Source: Pyronema omphalodes
Lineage: Eukaryota; Ascomycota; Pezizomycetes; Pezizales; Pyronemataceae
DNA: 64,000 nt
Direction of reading: 5' to 3'
NCBI GenBank assembly: GCA_024516155.1
Contig: JAJJXM010000001.1
Span: 1,798,001 to 1,862,000 of the forward strand
Positions 45,901 through 58,379 of the stretch are shown piece by piece. Under the pieces are notes generated by a model that saw only the letters and a program-made list of their open reading frames with translations, was not told the origin of the DNA and did not search any database. Positions within the stretch are counted from its first letter, which is position 1; each line of letters opens with the position of its first letter. The position numbers were made by a program, and so were the translations under genes.

Positions 45901-47700
45901 GTATGTATGTAAAATATGAAGTTGAGAATCTTCGTATGTATGTATGCCATACATACCATAGCTACATACCTTGTACCTTGATAGTATAGCACTACACAGT
46001 TTAGTTCCTAGCTCGGCTCGGAATAATATGGTTCTCTGCTTGATAACGTTTTTTTTTTGTTTTGTTTTGTCAATATGATGTTTCAGGTATCCTACCCTAT
46101 CCATCCTATCCATCTATTTTCAAAAAAAAAACGCCACCTTTTTTTTTTTGTTTTGTTTTTAAGATACCGAAAACGACCTTCTGTTTAACGAAGGGATCGG
46201 GGGTTGTTTCATCTTGTTGCCATGTCGCCATGTTGCCATGTTGCCATGTTGCCACATTCAACACTTTTTGTCTTGTGCTTGTCTGGATAATCAAATACCG
46301 CGGCTTGCTTACTAGTCGGGAACTTGATCCTATCATGTCGTTAATATGTAGAATGTATCACCGTTGAGTTTTGTCTTATCGTGAAAATATGCTAGTCTGA
46401 GTTTGGAACTTGTGACAGACGTCTGGAAAGAAAGAACAAAGAGGAAATGAGAAAGAAATGGGAAGTTCGTGACTGGTTTGAGGTATGGAATGAAATATAC
46501 AATGAAGGAGCAAACTTAATAAGCTGACCAAAACATCATCGGAGTAAGCACTAAAACATTAGCAAAGTGAAACTTGTAAAGGCTGGTAAAGCAACAAAGC
46601 AGCGAAGAAGCAAAGCGATAGTCACGATACCTGCAACAATCACGAAAATAACAATAACCCCCAGTAAACCGCACTATACTCCTACACCATGCCGTCTGTC
46701 TGTCTGTCTGTCGGTCTGTAAGCCAGTCAAACACTAGATCTACTCAAACTACTGTAACATGTTGCATCAAGCATGAAGCAGGCCCGAGCTCAATTCGTCT
46801 TCGCATTGCCTCGCGTTGTTCTTCACTTTGCACTCGCTTTGCTTTGCGTTGCCTCGCGTTGCCTCGCTGCTTCACATCGCTTCACATCGCTTCACATCGC
46901 ATCGCATTGCCTTCGCATCGCTTCAGCCCTATGCAATGCAACAGCCTCTATGCAACGTTCAGCCTCTAAAGCACGGCTGGCACATACATACCACGCATAT
47001 AGGCGAGTTTTCCACGCATACATATTAGACAGCTGCAACAGCCTCGCCAGCACCAGTGCGTGCATCCTACGGAGAGTTTCTGATACTGTATGTATGTGTG
47101 TACAGTATGTATGCGGGGTGATGTTTTTTGCATTATTATCTGGAAAGCGGAAGTGCCTGGTTATGGTGGGGAAAGGGGGGGGGGGGGGGGGGTTGGTACA
47201 TAGTATGGTGGGTTTGTAGTGGTGGTTGGGATTCCCTGGGAGGAGGTTCGTGTTGTGCATAAGTTCCGGGCTTCCAGCATGTTTGGTATGGTATGGTATG
47301 GTATGGTTTATGGCATACATACATACACTGGAAGGGAACGGAAGAAAGGGTGAACAAAGCAGCCAGCATTAACATCTAGCAGCCAGTGGCCAGCATCAAG
47401 CATCAAGCATGAAGCATGATAACCGAATCTGAATCTGAAATCTGAAATCTGCGAAACACCCACAGTTACGTTGCGTTGCGTTGCGTTTGCATCATCTAGC
47501 AGCATTTTTATTTTGTGGAGGGAGGGATGATTGGATGAGAGGAAATCTTGTATGGTGCCATGCACATTGCAAGCACGCAAGTAAAGGAAAATAAAGCCTT
47601 ATTGTTTTTTTTTAAGAAAAAAATCAGAGTATAGTGCACCCGGTGATATGTACATCTAACCGAGAAAACCGAGAAGGAAAAGGGTGTATGTATGCACCTA
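42914..47700. repeat. Dense cluster of microsatellites
   Basis: Short tandem repeats follow one another over almost 5 kb. They include CAT/TTA triplets (42914-42950), GATCAT (42961-42980), TAACTAG (43416-43440), CAATC (43450-43475), AATGT/GATGT (43493-43530), ACATAT and TGTATGTC units (43600-43745), TTGCGGC units (43825-44060), GATTTACGATAG (44098-44140), GATGCTAT (44210-44240), GAGA (44688-44700), TATAAGAG (45846-45870), CATGTTGC (46220-46255), TTCACATCGC (46870-46905) and G18 (47175-47192). Each array is short; the density is what stands out. Confidence 0.8.
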
Positions 47701-47960
47701 TTACCTATGCATCTATCTATTTCTACATCTGCATCTACATATGCATCAACACAGCCAAATGATATGCATAACATACATAGCACAACACCGTCGAGTTCCT
47801 ATGCACATTGCACATATCCAATCCACACTATATTAGCAGTCTAATTCATTCCCAAACAAGTTAAACCCAAAACAAAAATACGGTGCTAGTATGTAGCAGC
47901 TAGTAGCTACACGTCTCCCCTCGAGTCCAACCGAAGCAAGTCGCGTCTACCTTCTCTCCA

Positions 47961-47966
47961 ACGCGT
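47961..47966. promoter_or_regulatory. MCB-like ACGCGT box before the PIP-BRCT gene
   Basis: ACGCGT lies 25-30 bases upstream of the start codon at 47991, inside a C/T-rich leader. MBF boxes typically control DNA replication and repair genes at G1/S, which suits a PCNA-linked BRCT protein. Its closeness to the ATG means it could be in the transcribed leader, so function is uncertain. Confidence 0.3.
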
Positions 47967-47990
47967 CACGTCTCTCTATCCCACCATACA

Positions 47991-48737
47991 ATGGCACCTA
48001 CAATTCCCAATTCCAAAGTCCCCAACAGCACCAAACCCACCAGCAGCACCTCCACAACCTCCTCCTCCGCTGCAAAACACCCGCAGCGAAGCCTAATAGA
48101 ATTCTACCACAGTTCCTCAACCGGTCACCAAGTCGGAAACGGCGTCTCAAAACCAACATCATGGCACAAAGCCCGAGAAACAAAACTAAACCTCCAACTT
48201 AAAAAATCCCACATCTCTTCATCAACAGATTTATTATCACTAGTAGCCAGGTCTAAAGATTCTACTATTGCTACGAATATACCCAATATCTCGAATTCCT
48301 CCTCTTCTGCATCATCAAAAAATCCCACAGACAGTACTACCAAAGCAGAAACCCCCGAAAATACAGCAACCGAGAATGAAATCAATAAACAAATTTTCTC
48401 TGGGTGCAGTATCTACATATCCGGGATGACTCAACCACATATCGGGGACCATGCCTTAAAGCAACTTCTAGTAAAGCACGGAGCACAAGTTTCTACCTAT
48501 ATCCGGGCTACTAAAGATACACATATAATCATCGGGGAAGAAGCGAAAGTTGGGTCAGGAGCTGGAGGTGGGTTAGGTGCGGGCAAGATTCAGAAATTGG
48601 CCCAGACACGGAAACTGGTGGGGTTGAAGTTTGTTAGTGTTCATTGGGTTTTGGATTCGGTGAAGGCGGGGAGAAGGTTATCGGAGGGTGCATATAGGGT
48701 GGATGTATTAAGGAGTAGGAGTCAGAGGATTTTGTAG
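47991..48737 (+). CDS. Small PIP-box plus Rev1-like BRCT protein
   Basis: A 248-residue single-exon protein. Residues 32-39 are QRSLIEFY, an exact PCNA-interacting (PIP) motif of the form QxxhxxFY. Residues ~57-70 (WHKARETKLNLQL) and the domain at ~135-238 resemble the N-terminal part of Rev1. The BRCT core has IFSGCSIYISGMTQP, THIIIG and FVSVHWVLDSVKAGR, including the conserved Trp219. Between them is a Ser/Thr-rich linker. There is no polymerase domain and no room for one: GCN1's convergent 3' end is 336 bases downstream. The likely role is a PCNA-tethered adaptor in replication or lesion bypass, inferred from domains only. The start is the first ATG after a pyrimidine-rich leader. Confidence 0.85.
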   Translation: MAPTIPNSKVPNSTKPTSSTSTTSSSAAKHPQRSLIEFYHSSSTGHQVGNGVSKPTSWHKARETKLNLQLKKSHISSSTDLLSLVARSKDSTIATNIPNISNSSSSASSKNPTDSTTKAETPENTATENEINKQIFSGCSIYISGMTQPHIGDHALKQLLVKHGAQVSTYIRATKDTHIIIGEEAKVGSGAGGGLGAGKIQKLAQTRKLVGLKFVSVHWVLDSVKAGRRLSEGAYRVDVLRSRSQRIL

Positions 48738-49073
48738 GCGCTTTTGGGGAATTGGGGATGGGATTTGGGATTCGGGATTTTTTGATTTGGAATTTGGGAT
48801 AGGGTATTGGGCGTTTAATGGTTTATTCATTCAATGGGGGTTGTTTTTCTTTTCAAGATATCCAATTTTTAAGCGAGAAATGAGACTTTATTTCTTAGAA
48901 CTGTATATTCTGGTATCAAACACACACTACAAACAACCCATCCTCTCCCCTCTACACAACCCCCCCGAACAAAAGAACCGTGTCCTGTAATAATATTTTC
49001 AAATATATATCCAAAGCAAAAGAAATATGGGTAACGAAAAAACCAACAACTTTTACTGCCAAATCAAAAGCAT
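48738..49073. other. Short spacer between convergent genes
   Basis: 336 bases between the stop of the PIP-BRCT gene and the stop of GCN1. It is G/T-rich with ATTTGGGATT repeats at about 48755-48800, then A/C-rich. It must hold both terminators; no other feature is seen. Confidence 0.5.
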
Positions 49074-52000
49074 CTACTTAGTACTAAAGCTCTCTTCCAA
49101 ATCCACCTTACCAACACTCATAATCTCTCTCATATCCTCCAACTCATCACTGTTCAATCCCAAACCAGCACCTCCAGCGGCAGCTCTATCCTTCTCAGCA
49201 GCAGCCAACTTAACCGCAACACGCTTAAAGTAATCATTCATGCTTCTCTTGGATGGTCCTTCCACAGTGGCAATATACTTCTCGAAAATGGCATCACCCT
49301 TCTGTGCAACCTGGAACAAGGCGATGAATGCCTGTTCAGCGGAAAGCTTAACGGGAATCACCATGTCTCGAACACAGGAGAAGATCGCGGGAGCCAAAAG
49401 GGCGAGATGGGGTCTGACGATCTGTGTTCATGACAAGTCAGACGATAGCCGTTGAGAGATGGATTTTAGTGGTGGGACATACCTCTTCATGAGTACGGGC
49501 AAGAGTACGGACGACAACCAAAGCAAGACGTTTGGTATCAACGGACGCACTAACGGGTCCCTTAATTGCCTGGGTCAAAGCCTCAAGAATACTCTTATCG
49601 GTCTCGAAAGATCTAGTGGTGTGCTCTGATAGAAGATACTTTCCGGCTGCGAGGGTGCAGTTATCCGATACAAACGGCTGGAACGTTGTTAGTTTGTTCC
49701 CAACTTTATTCTGGTGGGGGGTATGAACTTACAGTCTTATGGGCGATACCGTTGGAAATGATAGCTGCAGCATCCTCCAAGAATCCAGAGTCCTGGATAA
49801 CAGCTGGAGATTCCAACAAGACGGCGTTGAGACCAAGGACGGCAACTCTGGGGTAACCGGGGTTCAAAGCACGAGTCCTAATAAACTTAGTATTCCCATT
49901 GATACAGTGATTAGAGTTTGTAGAACATACTTGAGAACCTTCGCTGCCTCGTCCTTTGCAAGATGACGGACCAAGACTCCGAGGAGACGGGCACCAGCAA
50001 TGGCAGTAAGATCTATTCATGGTTAGTCACTCATTATAGCCCATGTGGGGGGTCAATGGAATTCCGTACCATCATCCTCATCAAGGTCATTCTCGACAAG
50101 GGACAAGATAGATGCCTTGGAAGCATCTCCCATGTTTCCTCCAGCCTTGCTGACAACCTCGTACAAAGCCTTCAACATAGCATCCTTCACACCAGCATCA
50201 GGAGTCTTGGCTCCAGTGACCAACTCAGAAATAAGCGGGTCAATTCTGGGGGTAAGAGTAATCAAAGTACCCAAAGCCTTGGCAGCTCTAGTTCTAAGCA
50301 ATTCACTGGAGGTATCGGCCAAAGACTTGGCGAAGGTACGCTGAAGCTGAGGCAAGAAGGGCTTGAGGTGCATAGGGATCTTCTGCAACAAAGAGTTGAG
50401 GGTAAGAAGAATGGCAGCCTTAACATCAACGCTTCTCTCAGAAACGACACGAATGAGAGGACCAGTGATCTGGGTGACGTAAGGCTTCAAAGAGTCGCCG
50501 CTGGAACGGTCGATAATGTCGGAAATGGCGAGGGCGGACTGGGTACGCTGCTCGGGAGTTCCGTACATCAAACCCTGCAAGAAAATCGGCAGAATGGCGT
50601 TGATTCCCTTTGGCAAGGAGAAACCAGCCAAGTTGGAACCGGGAACACCGACTTGCTGAAGAACCTGCTTGGTAGAGAACACCAAAGACTCCATCTCCTC
50701 CTTGCGAAGCTTCTTGGTCAACTCGTTGAGTGCGTTCCATGCGCTCTTGACGACCTCGTTGTCTCTGTCATCGAACAAGATCAAGAGAGCACGGATACAA
50801 TCAGGAGTGTAACGGCTGTAGTCCACATCGGTTTCGGCGAAGAACTTAGCAAAGTGCTGGCATGCAACGGCACGCTTCTTGTGGTCGTCGTGCTTGGCAA
50901 GTTTGAACATCTCGCTCATCATAGTGTTCAATCCATCGAACTCATCAACAGACAAAATGACAGTGTGAAGAGACTCGTTAAGGTCCTCAGTCTGCTCAGC
51001 GTCCTTGGAGCCAACAATGGAATCCATCAAAGAGTTAATGATGTTAGGAAGACGTCTGTTCAAGCCAGATCCAGCAACACGAGCAAGCGATGCCAAAGCC
51101 TTAGCATTGAAGCGAGTAATCGGAGGTGCCAAAAGCGTGGGAATAAGAATTGGCAAAATGATATTGGATCTGGTCTGCTCAGTAAGAAGAGTAAGAAGGG
51201 CAGCAAGTGCGTTATCGGCCTCATTGTCAGTCTGAAGAAGGTTAAGAAGGTAAGGTAGAACCTGGTCAACAGCTCTCTTTCCAATAATGCGCTGAAGGGA
51301 CTCGAAGGCCTCTGCTGCGGCTTCTCTGACATCCTCGTTGGAGTCGACCAAAGCGGTACGGACAATGGAAACGAGAGTAGACTCGTATTCCTCAAGAGCC
51401 TCCTCTGCGCAAGAAGTAACCAACTCCTTGAGTGCGATACAGATACCCTGCTTAGAGTCGGGGTCGGTAGCCATCTTCAATCCCTCATCCAATGATGGCA
51501 AGAGAGTGGAGAGAACACCTTCACCAGCCTTTCTGATCAACTCTCCGAGTGCCTGAGAAGCAATGACTCTCTGCTCAAGGTTGGAGCTGGCAAGACGGCG
51601 AATGATGAGCTGTGTCAATGCAGGAACCAACTCCTTGAGAGTCTTCTGGCTAGAGACCAAAGCCTTCCAGACATTGACTGCAGCAAGACGGACCTGTCCA
51701 CTGGTATCGCAACGACAGATGTAAAGGGCGGAGAGGACCTTGTCTCTCTTCTCCTGTCCAAGAACCTCAAGCAAGGAGTTGCTAACTTCGTGACTGGCGT
51801 CCTGGTCCTCCTCATCCTGGTCGGGCTGGCCAGTAATTCCGGTAAGGTTGAACAACAAGTCTCCAACCAACTCAACGGAAGAAAGACGGATACGGTGACT
51901 GGGGTCGGCAAGACCACGCTCAAGCTCAGGAAGCAAAAGGTCAATAGCTCTGGTAGCAAAGTTCTTCACAAGAAGACGTCCAGCACGGAGCGAAACATCA

Positions 52001-55000
52001 CGAATGCTCTCGACATCATCGGCAAGACCGTTCAAAATCGGAGGAATAATCCTGCTAAGGTAGGCACTGAAAGAGTTTCCGAAGCACGCAGGCAAGAAAA
52101 TGAACAGCGACATGAAACCCTCTCTGACAGATGGTCTGTTGCTGCCGGCGTTCTGAAGAATCGTGGGGAGAGTCTCCTCCAAACGCTGGGTACCCAAACC
52201 GGACAAAACCTCGGACAAAGCCTGGGCGGATCCCAAACGGTCGGTGGCTCCAGTGTCGGACTTGAGAGTAGCCATGAGACCAGGGATAATGTCGGGAAGG
52301 GCATCCTCTCCGAGCTTCTCGATGAGAGATCCCAAAGCCTTGGATGCAGTTGCACGGGTAGCCGGGACGGGATCGACGATTGCCTGCTTCAAGCCAGCAA
52401 CCAAGATAGGAATATGTACCATAAGGTCCTTCCTCTCGGTAAGATGGGCCAAGGATCCAATAATCTGAGCAGCCTTACGTCTGGTAGCCGATCTGTCGTT
52501 AAGACCACGCTCCAAGATACGAGCAACTAATGCCAATGAAGGAGAATCCAAGTAATGAACGAACTGAACCTTGAGAAGCTGGTCCAAGGCATCGTCTGTG
52601 TATTTGGTGGGATCGCTCAATGCCTTGAGGAGGACGCTTGTAAGGGCCTTGATCTCGGGGTTGGTGATGACCTCTCCGAACTTCTTCAAACTTCTGTTGG
52701 CGGCAGCTCTGACTTCCTTGTGAGAATCGTTCAAAACATCGGTAAGACCAGGAATAATGTCAGGTAAACTGAGAGCAAGCTGATGGGGCGCAAGGTACGC
52801 CATTGCTCCAAGAGTCTCACAAGCTCCCTTCTTGCTTCTCCAAGCATCATCCTCAAGTCCCTCGAGGAGAGCCGGAAGAATAACCTTAACTCCGTAGGAA
52901 CTGAGACTGGAAAAGCACACTCTTGCTGCATCTGAACATGCCTCACGGACATCAATAACTGTATCACCGAAGCTGGAAAGCAACAACGGCAAGATCTGAA
53001 TGACGTATGGCTCGAAAACTCTACCAAGAATCAAAGAAAGGAGCTCAAAGGCAAAGAGAGCACCCTGACGGGTGTTAGGGTTCTTCCTGTCCTCCACAGC
53101 CGCTCTCAAGTTTGAGAGGATTCTGAAGTCTTTGAGAGCCGAGATACCCCAACCCTTGATGATACCAGCAAGACCGTATGCTGCACCACGACGTCCAGCG
53201 TAGGACTTGTCGTTGTAGAGCTGGTTTAACATTTCCTGAACGTACTCCTGGGCCTTGTCTCTGGAGAGCTTAATCAACGGTGGCAGACATTCGGCGACGG
53301 CATACTGGACCGTTTCACTGGGCACGCTGAGAGTAGCTAGTAGTCTGTGAACGACCTTGTCGACTCTTGCGTCTCCGGAGCTAAGATGGCGTCCCAATGC
53401 TCCGTAAAGAATAATAACTGCCTCGTTGATTCTATCACGGACATCGGAACCGTCATCTGGTGCTTCGAGAGTACCCTCGAAAATCTGCATGAGTTCCTCG
53501 ACATGAGAAGCTCCCTGTTCGGTGATAATGGTTGTTGCGGCTTCGATGATCTCGTCTCTGACTGTGCTGTTTCTGTCCGCCAAAGCACCCTCATCAATCA
53601 AGAATCGTGAAAATTCAACCAACTTCTGGTGGTTAAACATCACAGCCAATGCCTTGAGTGCCAAAGCTACACCACTGCGAGCCTCCCATGGATCGCGCAA
53701 GTTGGTCTTCTTAACCATTCCGTACTCATCATACTGAGGAAGCAATGGCTTGGCCTTCTCACGGTAGAGGTTGACAAGTGCCTCGACAACGGTGTTTGAG
53801 GTGGCAGGGAACTGAGTAACGGCATCTGCGATAGCCTTTGCTCCAGCACTACGGATATGCTTATCCTCCATCTCCAAGTAAGGAATCATGTGGAGTGCAG
53901 TCTCTTCCTCGATCTTCAACCCACTCTCCTCCCAAATAGTACGGGCAATCTCGGAGTTCTCATCCACATCTTCGTGGTACGCAAGCCACAATTTGTCGGA
54001 GAATCCAAGATCAGTAAGATCAATCTCCGCATCAATAGCCTGCAAACAAGCGGCGCGAACATTGACTTCGACACTGATAGTTCCGCTGATGAGGATGTCG
54101 ATCTCGTTAGGGGTAATCGTGTCCGCAATGCATCGGCAGAGATCCAAGAAAACATCCTTGATGGGCTTGTAAAGAGAGGGGTATCTTTGCATGGAGATAA
54201 TCAAACACTGAAGGACTTCATCCCGAGGAAGCATAATACTGGAACCTGTAAAAATTAATAAAGACAATCTTGAAAAACGATCCCAAAGGGAGGCACTCAC
54301 AGATCTGAGTATGGAATTGAATGAAGTCCAATGCAAGAACAACCTGTTCGTCAAGTTCATCTTGATCCTTGGCACCGATTCCACCCTTGGTCATGGTGTG
54401 GATAATCATAGGAAGAATGTAGAACAGAGAGTTTGCATCATACGGTCTCTGCTCTCCAGAAGAACGAAGTCTGTACAAAACACGCATTGCCTGGGCTAAT
54501 ATAACAGCATGTCAGAATACAATCTAACCAAGGATAGGTTGCTGATGTACCTCCGAGATCTTCTTCCTGGTATTCAGGTGGGATTTCACCGACGTTCAAG
54601 GCACGAAGAGTAGCAACTCCAATGAACTGTCTCAAAGGTCCCAACCGCGGGGACACATGCTCCGAACAAGCCTACAAATTTATCAGTAATGTTACTGAAC
54701 AGTGGAAGAAAGATACGGACAAGAAATGCTTTAATTCCCTTATCTCCAACAATCATTCCAGCACCAGCCTCTAAACTTCTAAGGAGAGCAGTAATTCCCT
54801 TGTACATCCAGAGCTCGATAGCAGTAGGAGCACCCTGAGCAAGATGCTGAATGATACCCACACCGCGGCTGAGCTTCAACTCTACATCTGCTACCTGTTT
54901 CCTGATCACGGCCTCCTTCGCAAGCTGTTCAGCAACCTTCGCCTTTTCGTCAGCAGTTAGCTTCCTTTCGGCACCCTTCTTCTTTGCGAGCTGCTCCTTT

Positions 55001-57512
55001 AGTTCAGCCTCCCACTTAAGTGTTGCAGCATCCTTGGATTTCTCAATTGTCTTAGGGCCAGATTTTGCTAGAACATCAATGTAAGCCACATCCTCGGGTG
55101 TTCTCCAAATTGCAACTTCAGTAGGTCCAATGTTTTTGAGGAGAGCTGGGTTAAGATCACCCTCGAACATGTTCACAATTAGCGGGGTGATAGTTTCGGG
55201 AGCGACGAAAGCTAAAGTAGCAGCAGATCTCAATGCAGCATTCCGGTGGTAAACAGATCTTCCGCTCAATCCCGTGTACATAATAATTTCGTTTATCAAA
55301 CGGGGTGCCTTCTCTGCCGACAGCCGGCCGGGATCAACACCTGCTCGCTGACAAAGAGCAATCCAGTCTACTCCGACCATTTCGTGGTGACAAATAACGG
55401 CCAAGTTGACCAATAGATTCTTAACGGTCTCTTCTTCAAGAGCGGCGCCAGCCTCGGCTGATGCTGGGAGAATGATTGCGTAGATTGCATTTTTGAGATG
55501 AGCACAACCAGTCTTTGCGACAGCAGCAGGTGACTCCTTATCGTTGCGTTCCACAGAGCTCACCCATTGCCATAGTCCGTTAAGAATAACTTTACCAACG
55601 GTTTCAGGGTGCTTAAGGTATACGCTTCTAAGAGCATCGCATGCATCTTTGCGGCATTGTGGGCTCACAGAGGCTGCAGAGATGAGGTATAAGAAAGCCG
55701 AAGCCCACAAGTCTGCATGAGGGTTCTCGTAATCCACATTACCAGCAGTTGCGGCAAGGGAGCGAATAGCCCAGCGGTGGTCATCGTCGGTTGTGAGCTT
55801 AGAGTAGGTCTTAAAGTTAAGCATAAACGAGACTTTAGGGTTTGTAGCCAAGCAAGCCTCAGTGACATCAGCAGACTTGATCAGCCCATCAATAGTCGCA
55901 TCGTTCCAGAGTGATAGTCGCTGAAGAACAGTAGCCGCAACAACGTATGCAGCGGTAACAAGACCGCTCTGAGCCGCGGGCATTGGGTTCGCGGTAATCT
56001 CGTTGAAAGTCTCTGTGAATTTTCCTGTGATTCCTTGACAGAACTGGCGCAAGGCTGGCGATGGCTCGCCGGTAACATCCCAGATCATCTCTCCAACACG
56101 GGTGAACCAGCTTCGCCTAACTCCAGCACGCTTATCGGTAAGACCCTTGTTGATTGCCTCAGTGATTGCCTTATCAACATTGGCTTCTCCCTTGAGTCCA
56201 ATTGACAAATGCATTAAGAAGGCGGAAACAATCGCTGCCATTGCACCCTCGTTCGGCTCCTTCACAACTAATCCAGATAATCCGACGGGAATCAAAACCG
56301 AGAGGGATTCAGATGGAGGAATTGCGTCGAGCATCTGTGCATACAAGATTCTCTGATCTGCGGCGGTGACCTTTCCAGTCTTCAGAGGACCCAAAATCTC
56401 GCCAGCAACCTTCTCAAGTACTGCGGCATCCTTTGATCGTGTTACTGCAATCTTGAAGGCCGATACGGCACCGCTGCGAATGCTAGGGTTGGTGGATTTC
56501 AAACAAGAGATAAATTGCTTCAAGAGCTTGTCGATAAGCGGCTTCGACATGTCGATTTCTGAAGGTAGCGCCTGGAACAAAGGTGTGACCAAGTCGTTGA
56601 GAAGAATCTCCGGAGCTCTCAACAGACCCTTCTCAACAGATGGTACAACTTCAGTACCAAACTCCTCAGCTGTAGTAAAGTTGGAAAAGAAATCTCCCAA
56701 AGCACTGGCGATGTGAGCAGGTACCAGCGTCCTAGATCCGAGGATTTCTCTGACGTAGAAAGCGTAGATGTACTTCTTGGAGCGTTCGAGAACCTCACGG
56801 GGCTTAGGAAGTCTAGCGGAGACACCACAGACAATTCCAAGGAGCAAGGCATTCTTTTGTGTAGGCGCAGTACCCTTCTTGGTTAGCTGTTCAACCATTG
56901 CGGGGATGATTTTCTCGTAGTCGTGGGCCTTGAAGGTTACTCTGATTCCTCTTCGAGTGACTCTCAATGCCTGCTCCTTTAAGCTTTGCTTTGCCTGCAA
57001 TGAACCCAAGCAGATATCCAACAATGATACAGTAGCAATAATGAGCTCTGAGAATAGCGCATTGGTAACGTCTCCCGACGAAGCAAGCTGAGGAAATAAT
57101 TCCGCAGTCCATTCCAACAAGACGAAGGCGTTCGATGCGGCAATTCCTCCTTTCTGGGATTCGACTTTGATAGCGGGGATGATACGTTTAACGAAGGCTT
57201 CCGTGTATGTCTTAATTTCGCAAAGTGACTGAAAACATTTGCGCACAGCTTTTCGTGATGGTCTATCGATGTAGTAGGGATGACTTGAAAATAGCGACCG
57301 CAAAACCGGACCAATTTGCTCAACCGGTAACTCTAAAACACCATAAGAATCCCCATCACAACGCGTTATAGATCCCACGAACCTTCGCGCTTTATGCGCT
57401 CATTGAGCTGGTTAAGACCATTGATACGGGTGACGGTGGAGCTGCTCGCCAAGGTTAGAGCGAGGTTCTCTTCGTTCGCCGTTGGGGCAGTGGCATCTGT
57501 ATCGGCAGCCAT
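49074..57512 (-). CDS. GCN1: eIF2-alpha kinase activator Gcn1
   Basis: Giant HEAT-repeat protein that binds ribosomes and activates the Gcn2 kinase during amino-acid starvation. Nine exons: 57383-57512, 54721-57332, 54551-54671, 54301-54495, 50070-54245, 49931-50012, 49733-49877, 49483-49677 and 49074-49421. They total 8,004 bases (2,667 residues), close to the yeast length of 2,672, and all phases agree. The N-terminus is MAADTDATAPTANEENLALT. The middle has eEF3-like HEAT motifs such as GGRRGAAYGLAGIIKGWGIS-type repeats (here AGRRGAAYGLAGIIKGWGIS) and QGALFAFELLSLILGRVFEP. The conserved C-terminal segment is HKTPFVSDNCTLAAGKYLLS. Exon 2 uses a weak GTCCGT donor, chosen because it alone preserves phase into ACSEHVSPRLGPLRQFIGVA. 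It starts 868 bases from the MFS gene's stop. Confidence 0.96.
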
Positions 57513-58379
57513 GATTAAACGCCGGCCCTCGGCAGGTTCGAAAGATATATTGAAACCTTGTTGGAGATTGGAAATTTGAGCCGTGGATGGACGAAGAAAG
57601 TTGAAGCTTGTGGCGTAGGTGCTAAATGTGGGGCATCGATGTGCGATTGGAGTTTTCGAGCGGCTCTGCACTGCACCCCGCTTTTGCCCAGATACGGTAA
57701 CACTAAGCGTGAGTCTTCGAAACGCACGAGACGCGAGATCCGCGATGCACTAAAATACATTTTTGGCTCTTTCAAAGACGAGCGACAATAGATATCACGA
57801 TGGAGCAATTGAATATTTAGACTATGGGATCCATATCAACTAGATTTAGATGGGCCGTCAAACTAGTTTTTCGTCGCGGCTTCCGTTTGATCATGAACAA
57901 TCACTGCACTCCAGGCACCGCGGAAGGGAACTGCACTGGCGGGTGATCCATGGATGTAGACGATATTTCTGGGCAAAGCAGCATTATATTCATCGGAAAA
58001 TTGAGATTCTTAGTAATATCCCAACTCAATTAAGGCAGACCCCAAGAATGCAAAGAAGGTATATTTTATTTCAGCCAAGTAAAACTATGTAATGCTGCAA
58101 GTCTACAGAACCCAATTAAGAAAGAAAAGTACAGAATATCGTACTATCTACCACATTTAAGTAGTCCCAACCTATTACCCATCCCATGCTATCAATGCTC
58201 ATGCTGCTCATAATACAATTAAAGTAACTTTTATAGTCCCAGATTTCCAGATTTCCGGGGTTCGTTCATGTCCCATTATATGATCTCCATGATCATTATT
58301 AAGATTTCCTCCATTCCTCCACAATTTCTCAGAAAATCGAGTTCGTCAACTTTTCCCCCCTAAATCCTCCGTTGGACCC
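57513..58379. other. GCN1 promoter and MFS 3' flank
   Basis: About 870 bases between two minus-strand genes. The half next to GCN1 is its promoter and leader; the half next to 58380 is A/T-rich and fits the MFS 3' end. No other gene is supported. Confidence 0.5.

Larger units (their letters stand above)
34056..47990. other. 14-kb gene-poor, microsatellite-rich interval
   Basis: No confident protein gene in about 14 kb. Present are: tandem CATGG units at 35048-35070; a ~50-base direct repeat containing 'agccatgggatgctatgcac' (35099 and 35140); (GA)n at 35220-35252; (GCT)n at about 35578-35596; AAAAG repeats at about 35970-36005; G/C homopolymers; a 605-bp inverted-repeat element at 42207-42811; and dense short tandem repeats from 42.9 to 47.8 kb. 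Weak candidates are noted separately. It may serve as a long regulatory region for stuA or hold noncoding transcripts, which the sequence alone cannot show. Confidence 0.5.
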
